Below are positions 8,710 through 18,835 of a stretch of DNA of 64,000 nt, piece after piece; position 1 is the first letter of the stretch, and the number at the start of each line of letters is the position of its first letter. The notes under the pieces are model-generated. The model did no database searches. It saw only the letters and a program-made list of their open reading frames with translations, and was not told where the DNA came from. The DNA comes from Polyangia bacterium (GTDB taxonomy: Bacteria; Myxococcota_A; Polyangia; Nannocystales; Nannocystaceae), in NCBI GenBank assembly GCA_030430565.1, contig JAUIKS010000003.1, positions 124,001 through 188,000 on the forward strand. Reading direction: 5' to 3'. Both the position numbers and the translations under genes were made by a program.

Positions 8710-11700
8710 ACGACCTTCGACTCGCGAACATGGTCGCCGAGGGGCACGAGGAGGGCGGCGGCGGCTTCGTCGTCGCCGGCGCGCGCGCGCGCGAGAAGGC
8801 GCGGCGCTACCGGCTCGCGCGGCCGCAGAGCTTCGTGCTCTCCCTGGTGCAGGCCGCCTGCGCGCGCGCGGCCGAGCGCGTGGAGTTCGCGATCGATCGC
8901 GAGGACGTGCGCGTGTACTTCGGCGGCCGCCCCTTCACCGCCGAGGAGCTCGGCGAGCTGCAGCGGGCCCTGTTCGCGCCGCAGGGCGCCGCGCTCGACC
9001 CGGGCGTGCGCGCGCTGGCCTCGGCGCTGGCGGCCGTGATGGCGCTCAACCCCGAGTCCGTGCGCCTGCTCAGCGGCGACGACGAGCGCCGCGTTTATGT
9101 CGAGCTCGACCACGCCGACGCCGACCTCATCGACGAGGTCCAGCCCGGCAAGTCGGGGACCTGGCTGCACATTCACCGCCGCTACCGCCCGGGGCTCTCG
9201 CTCGAGTTCGCGCCGTTGATCGAGGGGCACTTCGCCGAGGTCGCGGTCCTGCGCGCGCGCTGCAGCTGGGCGGAGCTGCCGATCGTCGTCAACGGCGAGC
9301 GCGTGTCCCGGGGTCTCGAGATCGACGGCCTCATCGGCCGCGAGCCGCTCGAGGGGGACATCGTCCGCGGGATCGTCGGCGTCGTCGCGCCGGCCGCCGG
9401 CGCCGAGCTCTCCCCCGCGACCGTCGACGTGCTCTCGAGCGGGGTGCGGATCGCTCGCCACCCGCTGCCGGACAGCTTCCCCGCGGGCTTTCGCGCGCGC
9501 GTCGACGGCTCGCGCCTCGCGACCGACGCGACCATGCGCGAGCTCGTGCGCGACGAGAGCTACGAGCGCATGATCGAGGCCCTGGCCGCGGCCCGCGACC
9601 GCTCGCTGATCCAGCTCGCCGGCTTGAGCGAGCACCCCAAGTGCCCCCCCTGGCTGCGCGCGCTGCTCAAGCAGCAGATGATGACGCGCTGGATTACATG
9701 TCTCGAGAGTCAGGTCGATGAGGACGCCGAGGACGCCGAGCAGCCGGCCGCGCCGACCGACGTCCCCGCGGGCGACGAGGTGCTCGCGAAGCTCGCGGAC
9801 GTGAGGCTGTGGCCCGCCTCCGACGGCGGCCTGCACTCGGCGCGCGCGCTGCTCGGCTGGGAGGGCGAGGTCCAGTACGCGCGCGAACAGGGCGACGACC
9901 GCCCGCTGCCCGAGGCGGTCGGCACCGTCGTCTACGTGCACGACGACGAAGAGGCCCGGTTCTTTCAGAAGGCGCTCGGTGAGCGCGCGATCGATGTCTC
10001 CCGCGCGATCGAGCGTGAGCGTCGCTACCAGGAGAGCTTCGAGCAGTGGAAGGAGCGACGGCACCCGCCGCGCCTGGGCTCGAGCTACTACCTGGTGCGC
10101 GGGACGATCCTGGCGGCGGCCGACGAGGACAAGGCCAAGGACGAGGGCGTGCGCGGCGAGGTCGGCCTGCGCGGCGTCGGCAGCGAGCGCTGCACGATCC
10201 GCCTGATCAAAGACGGCTGCCTCTTACAGCAGGCGACCCTCGAGATCCCGGTGCCGGGGCTCGACGCGGTGATCGAGGCCGGCTTCACGCCCAACCGCTC
10301 GTACAACGCGGCGCACCGCAACGAGGTGCTCGCGCGCGCGCTGTTTGAGCTGCTGAAGGCGCTCAGCGAGCTGATGTCCGCGCTGGCGCGCGCGTGGGTC
10401 GAGCGCCGCCACGACATCAGCGAGGCGCGCGCGCTGTTCATGCCCTACATGTTCGCCGTGCTCGACGCGGACTTCGGGATCAACACGCTGCGCGCGTTCG
10501 GCTTCGCGCCTGGCTCTGCGGCCAGGCACATGCGCACGCTCGGCGGCGACACGCTCACGCCGGTCTGGGGGGTCTGGGAGGACGAGGCGGCCGAGGACGA
10601 CGAGTCGGAGGCGGGCGACGAGGTCGAGGAGCCCGAGGAGGGCGAGGCGTCTGAGGCGTCCGAGGCGTCCGACGAGAGCGGGGCGTCCGACGAGAGCGAG
10701 GCGTCCGACGAGAGCGAGGCGTCCGAGGCGTCCGCGGAGGGTGAAGCCGCGAGCGAGCCCCTTGAGCCGCACCCGCTCGCGCGCGTCGAGGTGTTCGAGA
10801 CCTGCGCCGGCGAGGGGCGATCGCTCGTGTCGATCGCGCGGATGCGTCGCGAGCACGGCACGATCTACTGGCTCGGCGTCGAGCACGGCCCGCAGCGCGG
10901 CATCGAGGAGCCGGTGCTGTGGCTGACCGACGAGCAGTACGACGCGCTGGTCACGATCTTCGGCGAGGACGCGCTCACCGACTTCTCGCCGCAGCTCGAT
11001 CGTCTGCGGCGGCGCGCGGCGTTCCTCGAGCGGCCGGTCGAGTCGCTCGCGCTGCCCGACGACGCGCTCGTCAAGACCAGCTTCGAGCGCGGCGAGGGCA
11101 GCTCCATGCGGGGGATCTTGGCGGTCGCGCGCGACGGGCTCCGCCCCGAGCGGCTCTCGGCCACGCGCGCGCGCGTCCGCGTGCTCAAGTACGGGCGCTT
11201 CCTCGGCGAGCGCCGCGTGCCGGTCCTGATCCCCGGGCTCGTCGGCGTCGTCAACGACGACGACGCGCCGGTCGACGAGGCCTGGAGCGGGCTCCCCGAG
11301 GGCGACGCGCCGCTCGGGCTCGACGACGCGGTGGTCGGCGCGCTGCCGGCGTTGCTGCAGTCGGCGATCGACGACTGCTACGCCGCGCAGCCGGGCGAGG
11401 CCGAGCACCAGCGCCTGATGCTCCTGCGGGTGCCCTGCGCCGTCTTTGACCAGCCCCAGATGCTGCGCGTCTACACGGCGCTGCGCGCCACCTCGGGCGA
11501 CGACGAGAGCCTCGAGGCCTTCGCGGAGATCCTCGACCTGGTCGCGGCCTACTCGCAGAATCGCGTCAGCGCGGCGCTCGAGCGGCTGCTCGCGCGCGGC
11601 GAGACGCCGACCGCGGCGCGCCTGAAGAGCATGCTCCAAGAGTCAGCTCCCGACGCGAGCGAGACCAGCGAGGAGCGGCGCGCGCGGGTCGAGGTCCGCA

Positions 11701-13784
11701 AGCGCCTGCTCACGATCATCCCCGACGTCGAGCTCGCGCCGCTGATCCGGACCGCCGCCGGTCGCCTGCTGAGCTTCGCCGAGATCCTCGGGGTCGTGCG
11801 CGAGCACGGCTCGCTGTTCTACGCGCTCGACGAGCCGGGGGCCGCGAGCGCGAGCGGGCGCATGCAGGGCTTCGACGGCATCGAGCGCGTCGTCACGATC
11901 CTCAACAGCGCCGAGCTCCACACGCTGCGCCGCGTGCTCGGGGCGAGCGCGCTGCAGCGCGCCGAGGCCTGGCTCGAGGCGCGCGCGCGCGAGGGCGACG
12001 CGGCGCAGCGCGAGGCGACAGGGCTTCAGCTGCCCGTGGGCGATCGCCTCGTCGCGGTCGACATCGAGGACCGCGACCTCAGCGGGCAGATCGGGCTGCG
12101 GCGCTGGGGCCCTCGCGCTGACGAGCCCGCGGTCGTCCGCGTCGGCACGCCGCGGGGCCTCTCGCTGACGGTCTTCCCCGAGAGCGAGCTGCCGATCATC
12201 GGCGCGCTGCAGCGCGACGACATCGCGCTCGACTTCGGGATCGTCGAGATGAACGACGCGGTGCTCGAGCGCATCGACACCGTCGTCGCCGACGCCACGC
12301 CCGCGCTGCTCGACGAGCTCGCGCACCGCTGGCCCGAGCTCAAGACCTTCGAGCTCGAGGCCGCGAGTCACTGGGTCCTGCACATCCTGGCCGCGCGCGC
12401 GCCCAGCAAGGGCGTCGGCAACATCACCGCCGCCGAGAAGCTCGCCAAGGACGCGCTCGCGGCGCCGCTGCTCGACCTCCAGGCCTTCCGCTGCATCGAC
12501 GGCAAGCGCCGCAGCCTCATCGATCTCGCGGCCGCGCTCGAGCTGCGCGGCGAGCTGCGCTACGTCACCGAGCCCTGGGCCCACGACGTCCCGGACTTCC
12601 CGGTCGTCATCATCGACAGCGATCGCAAGGCCGAGCTCTGCGCGCTGTTCCCCAACCTGCGCGAGCACGCCGTGGAGTGGCAGCGCGAGCAGCGGATCCT
12701 CAAGCGCAAGCAGCTCGCGCGTCGCCTGCCCGCGCTCCCGCCCCGCGAGGCGCTCGAGGCGACCCGCGTCGACACGCGCGGCCTCACCGGCTGGCTGTGG
12801 GTCATGCCCGACGAGGGCCACGACGCCACGGTCCGGCTGGGGCACGGCGGGCTCGAGATCGAGCGTCGCGCGCTCTCGGAGCTCTACCCCTGCGAGGGCG
12901 CGATCGCGGTCAGCGACGACGAACACGTCTCGCGCGAGTGGGACGCGGTCGAGTTCACGCGGCGGCAGCTCCAGGCGCTCGAGTCGGCCTCGCAGCAGCT
13001 GTTTCGCGAGCTCATCGAGACCTACGAGACGGTGGTCGAGCGCGGTCAGGGGGCGCCGGTCTCGCTCAAGGGCCGCACGCGCCGAGGGCTCGACGCGAGC
13101 GTCGATCCTGGGCAGGCGCGCGTCGCCCTCGACGGCCTGCTGATCCGGCTGCACGCCTTCCGCACCGACGGGCGTCAGCGCCTCAAGTCGAGCCACCGCA
13201 AGATCTACCGCGCGCTCGCGGACATGCCGCTGTTCACGCTCGCCAACCAGCGCCTGATCTCGCTCAACACCGCGCTCAGCGAGCGCCCCAGCGAGCTCTC
13301 GCACCTGGGCTTCTGGAAGCACGAGGCCCCCTCCGCCGGCGTCCCGATGCCGCGCAACCGCGAGATGTCGACCTCGCATCTCGCCGAGGAGCTGACGGAG
13401 CTGCCGCAGCCCACGGCCGCGCAGCGCCTGCTCGAGGCCGTGCGCGCCGAGCTGCGGATCGTCAACAGCAACGCCGAGGACCTGCTGACCGAGGCCTACC
13501 TCGACCTGCTCTCCATCGACCATCTTTCGAACCAGGCCAACGGCAAGCAGCCGGCGGCCACGAGCATGATCGGCGAGCGCGACGGCTACGTCGTGATCAA
13601 CATCGATCACCAAGTCGTGCAGCGCGCGATCACGAGCTTCGAACAGGACGCGCTGCTGGTCAGCGTCGTCGCCTCCGCCGTCTACAGCTACTTCACGCTG
13701 TGGGCCGAGGATCTCGAGCCCGGGCAGTCGCGGGCCTTCATCACGCACCACGCCGGGCACGTGCTCTCCGGCGTGGGCGCGTGA
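8688..13784 (+). CDS. Giant partner protein with degenerate GHKL-like N-terminus
   Basis: A 1698-residue protein starting at a GTG inside the end of the GHKL ATPase gene, with GGAG 5 nt upstream. I do not recognise a database family. Residues 52-66 (SLVQAACARAAERVEF) align by eye with the partner's N-box (ELVQNSLDAGSEEVDI), but the catalytic Glu and Mg-binding Asn are replaced by Ser52 and Ala56. The following VYFGGRPF occupies the place of the DxGxG box without its Asp. A later SRLATDATMRELVRDESYERM resembles the segment after the ATPase domain in sacsin/HSP90-like proteins. Residues about 630-695 form a Glu/Asp/Ser-rich linker with 18-nt coding repeats. No signal peptide or membrane segment is evident. 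A pseudo-ATPase that pairs with the upstream enzyme is my inference. Confidence 0.8.
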   Translation: METTEPINDLRLANMVAEGHEEGGGGFVVAGARAREKARRYRLARPQSFVLSLVQAACARAAERVEFAIDREDVRVYFGGRPFTAEELGELQRALFAPQGAALDPGVRALASALAAVMALNPESVRLLSGDDERRVYVELDHADADLIDEVQPGKSGTWLHIHRRYRPGLSLEFAPLIEGHFAEVAVLRARCSWAELPIVVNGERVSRGLEIDGLIGREPLEGDIVRGIVGVVAPAAGAELSPATVDVLSSGVRIARHPLPDSFPAGFRARVDGSRLATDATMRELVRDESYERMIEALAAARDRSLIQLAGLSEHPKCPPWLRALLKQQMMTRWITCLESQVDEDAEDAEQPAAPTDVPAGDEVLAKLADVRLWPASDGGLHSARALLGWEGEVQYAREQGDDRPLPEAVGTVVYVHDDEEARFFQKALGERAIDVSRAIERERRYQESFEQWKERRHPPRLGSSYYLVRGTILAAADEDKAKDEGVRGEVGLRGVGSERCTIRLIKDGCLLQQATLEIPVPGLDAVIEAGFTPNRSYNAAHRNEVLARALFELLKALSELMSALARAWVERRHDISEARALFMPYMFAVLDADFGINTLRAFGFAPGSAARHMRTLGGDTLTPVWGVWEDEAAEDDESEAGDEVEEPEEGEASEASEASDESGASDESEASDESEASEASAEGEAASEPLEPHPLARVEVFETCAGEGRSLVSIARMRREHGTIYWLGVEHGPQRGIEEPVLWLTDEQYDALVTIFGEDALTDFSPQLDRLRRRAAFLERPVESLALPDDALVKTSFERGEGSSMRGILAVARDGLRPERLSATRARVRVLKYGRFLGERRVPVLIPGLVGVVNDDDAPVDEAWSGLPEGDAPLGLDDAVVGALPALLQSAIDDCYAAQPGEAEHQRLMLLRVPCAVFDQPQMLRVYTALRATSGDDESLEAFAEILDLVAAYSQNRVSAALERLLARGETPTAARLKSMLQESAPDASETSEERRARVEVRKRLLTIIPDVELAPLIRTAAGRLLSFAEILGVVREHGSLFYALDEPGAASASGRMQGFDGIERVVTILNSAELHTLRRVLGASALQRAEAWLEARAREGDAAQREATGLQLPVGDRLVAVDIEDRDLSGQIGLRRWGPRADEPAVVRVGTPRGLSLTVFPESELPIIGALQRDDIALDFGIVEMNDAVLERIDTVVADATPALLDELAHRWPELKTFELEAASHWVLHILAARAPSKGVGNITAAEKLAKDALAAPLLDLQAFRCIDGKRRSLIDLAAALELRGELRYVTEPWAHDVPDFPVVIIDSDRKAELCALFPNLREHAVEWQREQRILKRKQLARRLPALPPREALEATRVDTRGLTGWLWVMPDEGHDATVRLGHGGLEIERRALSELYPCEGAIAVSDDEHVSREWDAVEFTRRQLQALESASQQLFRELIETYETVVERGQGAPVSLKGRTRRGLDASVDPGQARVALDGLLIRLHAFRTDGRQRLKSSHRKIYRALADMPLFTLANQRLISLNTALSERPSELSHLGFWKHEAPSAGVPMPRNREMSTSHLAEELTELPQPTAAQRLLEAVRAELRIVNSNAEDLLTEAYLDLLSIDHLSNQANGKQPAATSMIGERDGYVVINIDHQVVQRAITSFEQDALLVSVVASAVYSYFTLWAEDLEPGQSRAFITHHAGHVLSGVGA
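10650..10740 (+). repeat. 18-nt coding repeats in the acidic linker of the giant protein
   Basis: Units of GAGGCGTCCGACGAGAGC and variants encode EASDES-type repeats. They sit in the linker between the N-terminal third and the rest of the protein, and the length is always a multiple of three. Confidence 0.6.
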
Positions 13785-13796
13785 GCCCTGGTTTTT

Positions 13797-14510
13797 TCAA
13801 GCGCCGGCGAGCGCGGTGATCTGCTCGACGTTCGTCTTCAGCGTGTCGCGGATCTCCTGGATGATCGGCGCGCGCACGCTCTCCTTGGTGTGCGAGTACG
13901 AGTGCTTCGGCAGCTCGCCCAGGCGCGCGGCCTCGGCCTTCGCGGTCTCGAGCACCTGGTCGACCGCGATCGCGCGGTCGAGGTAGCCGGTCTGCACCGC
14001 GCCGGCCGGGTCGTAGATCTTCGCCATCAGCGTGGCCTTATAAAATTCGCGTCGGTCGAGGCGATCGGCCGCGAGGCGGTAGGCGAGGTGCGGCACCGGC
14101 AGGCCGATCTCGACCTCGTTGAGCCCGAGCTTGAACGGGCCCTCCGCGCCGATCCGCAGGTCGCAGCACAGCAGCAGCAGCGCGCCGCCGGCGAGCGCGT
14201 GACCCGTGCAGGCCGCGACGACCGGCAGCGGGCAGCCGTAGAGATGCATCATGACGTCGGCGCCGCGGGTCAGCAGGCCGGCGGCCGCCGCGGGGCCCTG
14301 CATCATGACCTTCAGGTCGAAGCCGGCGGAGAACCGACGCTCGCGGCCGGCGAGCACGATCGCGCTGGCCTCCTGCTCCGCCCGGGTGAGCGCCGCGTCG
14401 AGCTCGTCGAGCATCGCGTAGCCGAGGGCGTTGGCCTTGCCGTCATCCATCGTGATCACGGCGACCTCGCCCACGCGTTCAAAGGAGATCCGGGAGTCCG
14501 TCTGGCTCAT
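13797..14510 (-). CDS. Crotonase / enoyl-CoA hydratase-isomerase family protein
   Basis: A 237-residue member of the crotonase superfamily, which acts on acyl-CoA thioesters through an oxyanion hole. The first oxyanion-hole block is FSAGFDLKVM and the second is GHALAGGALLLLCCDLRIG. GLNEVEIGLPVP is the active-site segment, and the Glu residues there are candidate general acid/base groups. The NEVEIGLPVP wording matches a proteobacterial crotonase subgroup rather than classic FadB-type hydratases, so the substrate is not predicted. Start: the ATG at 14510 (MSQTDS) has a TAGGAT hexamer 7 nt upstream. An ATG at 14519 would add three residues but would place that hexamer across its start. No other fatty-acid genes adjoin it. 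Confidence 0.9.
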   Translation of the reverse strand: MSQTDSRISFERVGEVAVITMDDGKANALGYAMLDELDAALTRAEQEASAIVLAGRERRFSAGFDLKVMMQGPAAAAGLLTRGADVMMHLYGCPLPVVAACTGHALAGGALLLLCCDLRIGAEGPFKLGLNEVEIGLPVPHLAYRLAADRLDRREFYKATLMAKIYDPAGAVQTGYLDRAIAVDQVLETAKAEAARLGELPKHSYSHTKESVRAPIIQEIRDTLKTNVEQITALAGA

Positions 14511-14517
14511 GCGCGGC

Positions 14518-14523
14518 ATCCTA
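14518..14523 (-). promoter_or_regulatory. -10-like hexamer TAGGAT, 7 nt before crotonase ATG
   Basis: TAGGAT on the minus strand followed by GCCGCGC and the ATG at 14510. It is part of the recurring TANNNT-to-start pattern and no Shine-Dalgarno lies between. The arrangement suggests a leaderless transcript. Confidence 0.4.
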
Positions 14524-15143
14524 GCAGCCCGCGGCGAGGGCCGGCGACGCGCGCTGGAGGGCCTCGAGCAGCGCGGTCATCGACGGCCAGCGCCGCGGGC
14601 TCGGTCGCGAGCCCGCGCGAGAACGACGCGAGACAGCCGTATCGCCGCGAGGAGGCTGCAGGCGAGCTTCGTAGCGCGCGATCAGGTGGCGCGGCTGACG
14701 ACGACGCGCTTGGAGCCCCGGGCGAACCGCCTCTTCTCGCGCCCAACCTCGCCGTGGTGAGTCGACCGCGTCATCACCAGCCACGAGGAACTGCTCGCCC
14801 GCGTCGCCGCGCGCCTCTCCGATCGTGTACGCCGCGCCCAGACGTCATCGTCGGTCCGCAGCTCCGACGCCCGCCGTGGGCGCTCCGTCGCGTCGGGACG
14901 GCACCCTGCGCGCGCCCAGTCGTGTGCGCGCGCCCGGTCTCCGTGAGGCGCCGCGCGTCGGCCACAGGGCCGGCGCGGGCGAGCTCCGAGGCTCGGGACG
15001 AGCGGGCGAGTCCCCGCGGGCCGTGCAGATACAAATCTGTCTTAAACGACATTTGAACTCAGTTGCGTCCACGAGTCGAGGAATCGCCCGCGCGTGCCGG
15101 ATTCGTGCCCACGCGGCCGCGAAAGCCCGTCACAATAGACGCT
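14524..15143. other. Intergenic region without a supported gene
   Basis: About 620 nt between the divergent crotonase and NHL genes. Short open frames exist on both strands, but they have Arg-rich, low-complexity translations with no recognisable start context. From about 15031 to 15060 it is relatively AT-rich (ATACAAATCTGTCTTAAACG), which could be promoter DNA for the downstream lipoprotein. Confidence 0.5.
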
Positions 15144-16961
<1,818 letters not shown>

Positions 16962-17044
16962 TCCGCGATCCGCAGCGGCGCTCATGCGCTTCGACGCGAG
17001 CGCTTCTCCGCTCCGGCCGTCGCGCGGCGCCTCGCCACCGGCTG

Positions 17045-18154
17045 CTAGGGCGCCGGATCAGCTCGCTGGATCGACGCGGTCGTCGGGTCCTGGGGGGTCT
17101 CGAGAGCCGCGGTCCAGATCCACGCGTAGACGCCGGCGGGGAGCTCGAGCGTGGGCTCGCTGTCGGCGGCGATCTCGAGCTGCACCGGCGGGCGATCGGG
17201 GCACTGACCGCAGGCCAAAAGCCGCGTCGTTCGCTCGCCCGAGAATTCGTGCGCGCCCGCGTTCAACGTCACCGCGCGCGTCCACTGAACGGCCTGCGCG
17301 AGGCCGCTCACGTCCGCGTCCTCGCAGCTCAGCGCGCGCGTGACGGTCAAGCCGTCGTCCGGCAGCGGCGTCGCCTCGGCGTCGTCGCAGTAAAACAGCG
17401 GCTCGACGCAGGCGTAGGCCCCGGGCTCGTAGCGCGCGCACAGGCTCTCGGCGCTCTCGCCCAGCTGCTCGAGGAAGGCGGCGCGCGCGGGCGCGGCCGC
17501 GTCGCCGTCGATCGCGGTCAGCAGCGCGCGCACGCGCTCGACCCCGAACTCGGCGAACAAGAAGCCCGTGAAGTAGGCCGCGCTGCCGTAGTCGAGCTCG
17601 TCGCGCGAGCGCCCAAACATGTCGCAGGGGTCTTGTTCAAGCTCTGGCGGGGGGATCGGCGCGGAGCCGAGGTAGGTCGCCAGGCCCTCGTTGAGCATCG
17701 CGGAGCTCTGCAGCCCGAGGTGCTGCTGGGCGGCGTGCACGAGCTCGTGGGGGAGCGCGTCGAAGTGCTCGGCGTCGACGTAGATCGCGTCGCGCTCGGC
17801 GTCGTAGCAGGCGCTCGGCGTCGCGCCGCAGCGCGCGTCTTTCTCCCCGGGGGTCACGAGGTAGACCGTGACCGCGAAGCCCTCCGGCGGCGCCTCGCCG
17901 AGGAAGGCGAACAGCTTGTCGACGAAGCGCTCGTGGCGTGGGAGCGTCCCGGCGCACACGCGCGCGGCCTCGGCCTGGTCGGTCGCGTCGAGGATCGTGA
18001 TGTAGCGACCCTCGGCGAGCGCCGGCGACTCGGGCGGCGTCGCGCAGGCGCAGCAGCACGCGAGCACGACGGGCGCGAGTCGACGGGGGCCGTCAGCCCG
18101 CCGCTTCGTCGAACTCCTCGTCAAACGCCTCGTCGAGCGCTTCCTCGGGGTCAT
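17045..18154 (-). CDS. HExxH gluzincin-like metallopeptidase, probable lipoprotein
   Basis: A 369-residue protein. The zinc site is LPHELVHAA (HELVH at residues 136-140), and LNEGLATYL about 15 residues later supplies a likely third ligand, a gluzincin pattern. The N-terminus is strongly basic, then has a short hydrophobic stretch ending in Cys residues (LAPVVLACCCACA), so export and lipidation are likely. The chosen ATG at 18154 has GAGG at 6 nt spacing and lies 62 nt inside the upstream acidic-protein gene. No later ATG would keep the signal region. The C-terminal half has several Cys residues (CEDADV, CGQCPD) and no recognised domain. Tight overlap with the zinc-ribbon gene implies co-translation. 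Confidence 0.75.
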   Translation of the reverse strand: MTPRKRSTRRLTRSSTKRRADGPRRLAPVVLACCCACATPPESPALAEGRYITILDATDQAEAARVCAGTLPRHERFVDKLFAFLGEAPPEGFAVTVYLVTPGEKDARCGATPSACYDAERDAIYVDAEHFDALPHELVHAAQQHLGLQSSAMLNEGLATYLGSAPIPPPELEQDPCDMFGRSRDELDYGSAAYFTGFLFAEFGVERVRALLTAIDGDAAAPARAAFLEQLGESAESLCARYEPGAYACVEPLFYCDDAEATPLPDDGLTVTRALSCEDADVSGLAQAVQWTRAVTLNAGAHEFSGERTTRLLACGQCPDRPPVQLEIAADSEPTLELPAGVYAWIWTAALETPQDPTTASIQRADPAP

Positions 18155-18758
18155 CGAGTTCCTCGTCGAGCTCCTCGTCGAGCTCCTCGTCGCTGGCCTC
18201 GTCGTCGTCGAGTTCGTCGTCGAGTTCGTCGTCGAGTTCGTCGTCGAGTTCGTCGTCGAGTTCCTCGTCGTCGCTGGCCTCGTCGTCGAGCGCTTGATCG
18301 CCGTCCTCGTTGGAGCCGGCGCGCTCGTCGAGGTCGTCAAGCTCGTCAACGCCATCGTCGACCGCGACGCCGAGCGCGTCGATCAGATCATCGTCGTTCG
18401 CGTCCCCGCCGGGATCATCGACGAGCTCATCGGGGCCGTCGATGGGGGAGGGGTCGCCCTCGGAGGTCTCCCACTCGAACTCGTCCGCGGGCGCCCACTC
18501 GGTGACCCACTGCTCGTCGGGGCCGCCGTAGGTGACCCCGCCGCCGCTGGTGCTGAAGTTGTCGTCGTTGGGGCAGCCCTCGCAGGCGGTCGACATCAAC
18601 CCGATGGACATCACGGCGCCGAGCGTCCACGAGACCAGGCGACGGCGTTGGCGAGGAGGAGGTTCCGGCGCGCGCAGGGGCGCGTCGCAGAACGGGCAGC
18701 TAGGCTCGCTCGCCTTGAGCAGGCAAGCGCACGCGGGACAATCGATAAGCGAGGCCAT
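18093..18758 (-). CDS. Zinc-ribbon, single-TM protein with long acidic Asp-Glu-Leu repeat tail
   Basis: A 221-residue protein of a type I associate with Nannocystis relatives. A CPAC...CPFC zinc ribbon (residues 5-22) is followed by a basic patch, one hydrophobic segment (WTLGAVMSIGLMS) and a Cys (ACEGC). An acidic domain of about 150 residues follows, dominated by DDEL units built from a 12-nt DNA repeat. The ribbon should face the cytosol and the acidic tail the periplasm. The function is unknown. The ATG has a TATACT hexamer 8 nt upstream and no Shine-Dalgarno. The 3' end overlaps the metallopeptidase gene. The same GAGGAACTCGATG DNA encodes EELD here and supplies the ribosome-binding site and start of the downstream gene. 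Confidence 0.75.
   Translation of the reverse strand: MASLIDCPACACLLKASEPSCPFCDAPLRAPEPPPRQRRRLVSWTLGAVMSIGLMSTACEGCPNDDNFSTSGGGVTYGGPDEQWVTEWAPADEFEWETSEGDPSPIDGPDELVDDPGGDANDDDLIDALGVAVDDGVDELDDLDERAGSNEDGDQALDDEASDDEELDDELDDELDDELDDELDDDEASDEELDEELDEELDDPEEALDEAFDEEFDEAAG
18200..18268 (-). repeat. 12-nt tandem repeat encoding DDEL
   Basis: Five or so units of GACGACGAACTC (minus strand) run in tandem within the acidic-tail gene. The period of 12 matches arrays found near three other genes in the window. Confidence 0.75.
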
Positions 18759-18766
18759 ACACGGCG

Positions 18767-18772
18767 AGTATA
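18767..18772 (-). promoter_or_regulatory. -10-like hexamer TATACT, 8 nt before zinc-ribbon gene
   Basis: TATACT then CGCCGTGT then ATG at 18758. It lies in the 77-nt gap after psuG and would make the zinc-ribbon/peptidase pair a separate leaderless transcription unit. Confidence 0.5.
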
Positions 18773-18835
18773 CCGGGCGGGCCGCCGGGGAGCGGTGGAC
18801 GCGGGCGCTTCGGCAGGCCGCAAAAACCGCGGCGA

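Noticed and set aside
11643..13760. 705-codon minus-strand frame opposite the giant protein
   Set aside because: Antisense shadow; the forward frame is continuous over 1698 codons with consistent codon use.
14774..15052. 92-codon minus-strand frame before the NHL lipoprotein
   Set aside because: Arg/Ser/Gly-rich translation without motif or ribosome-binding site.
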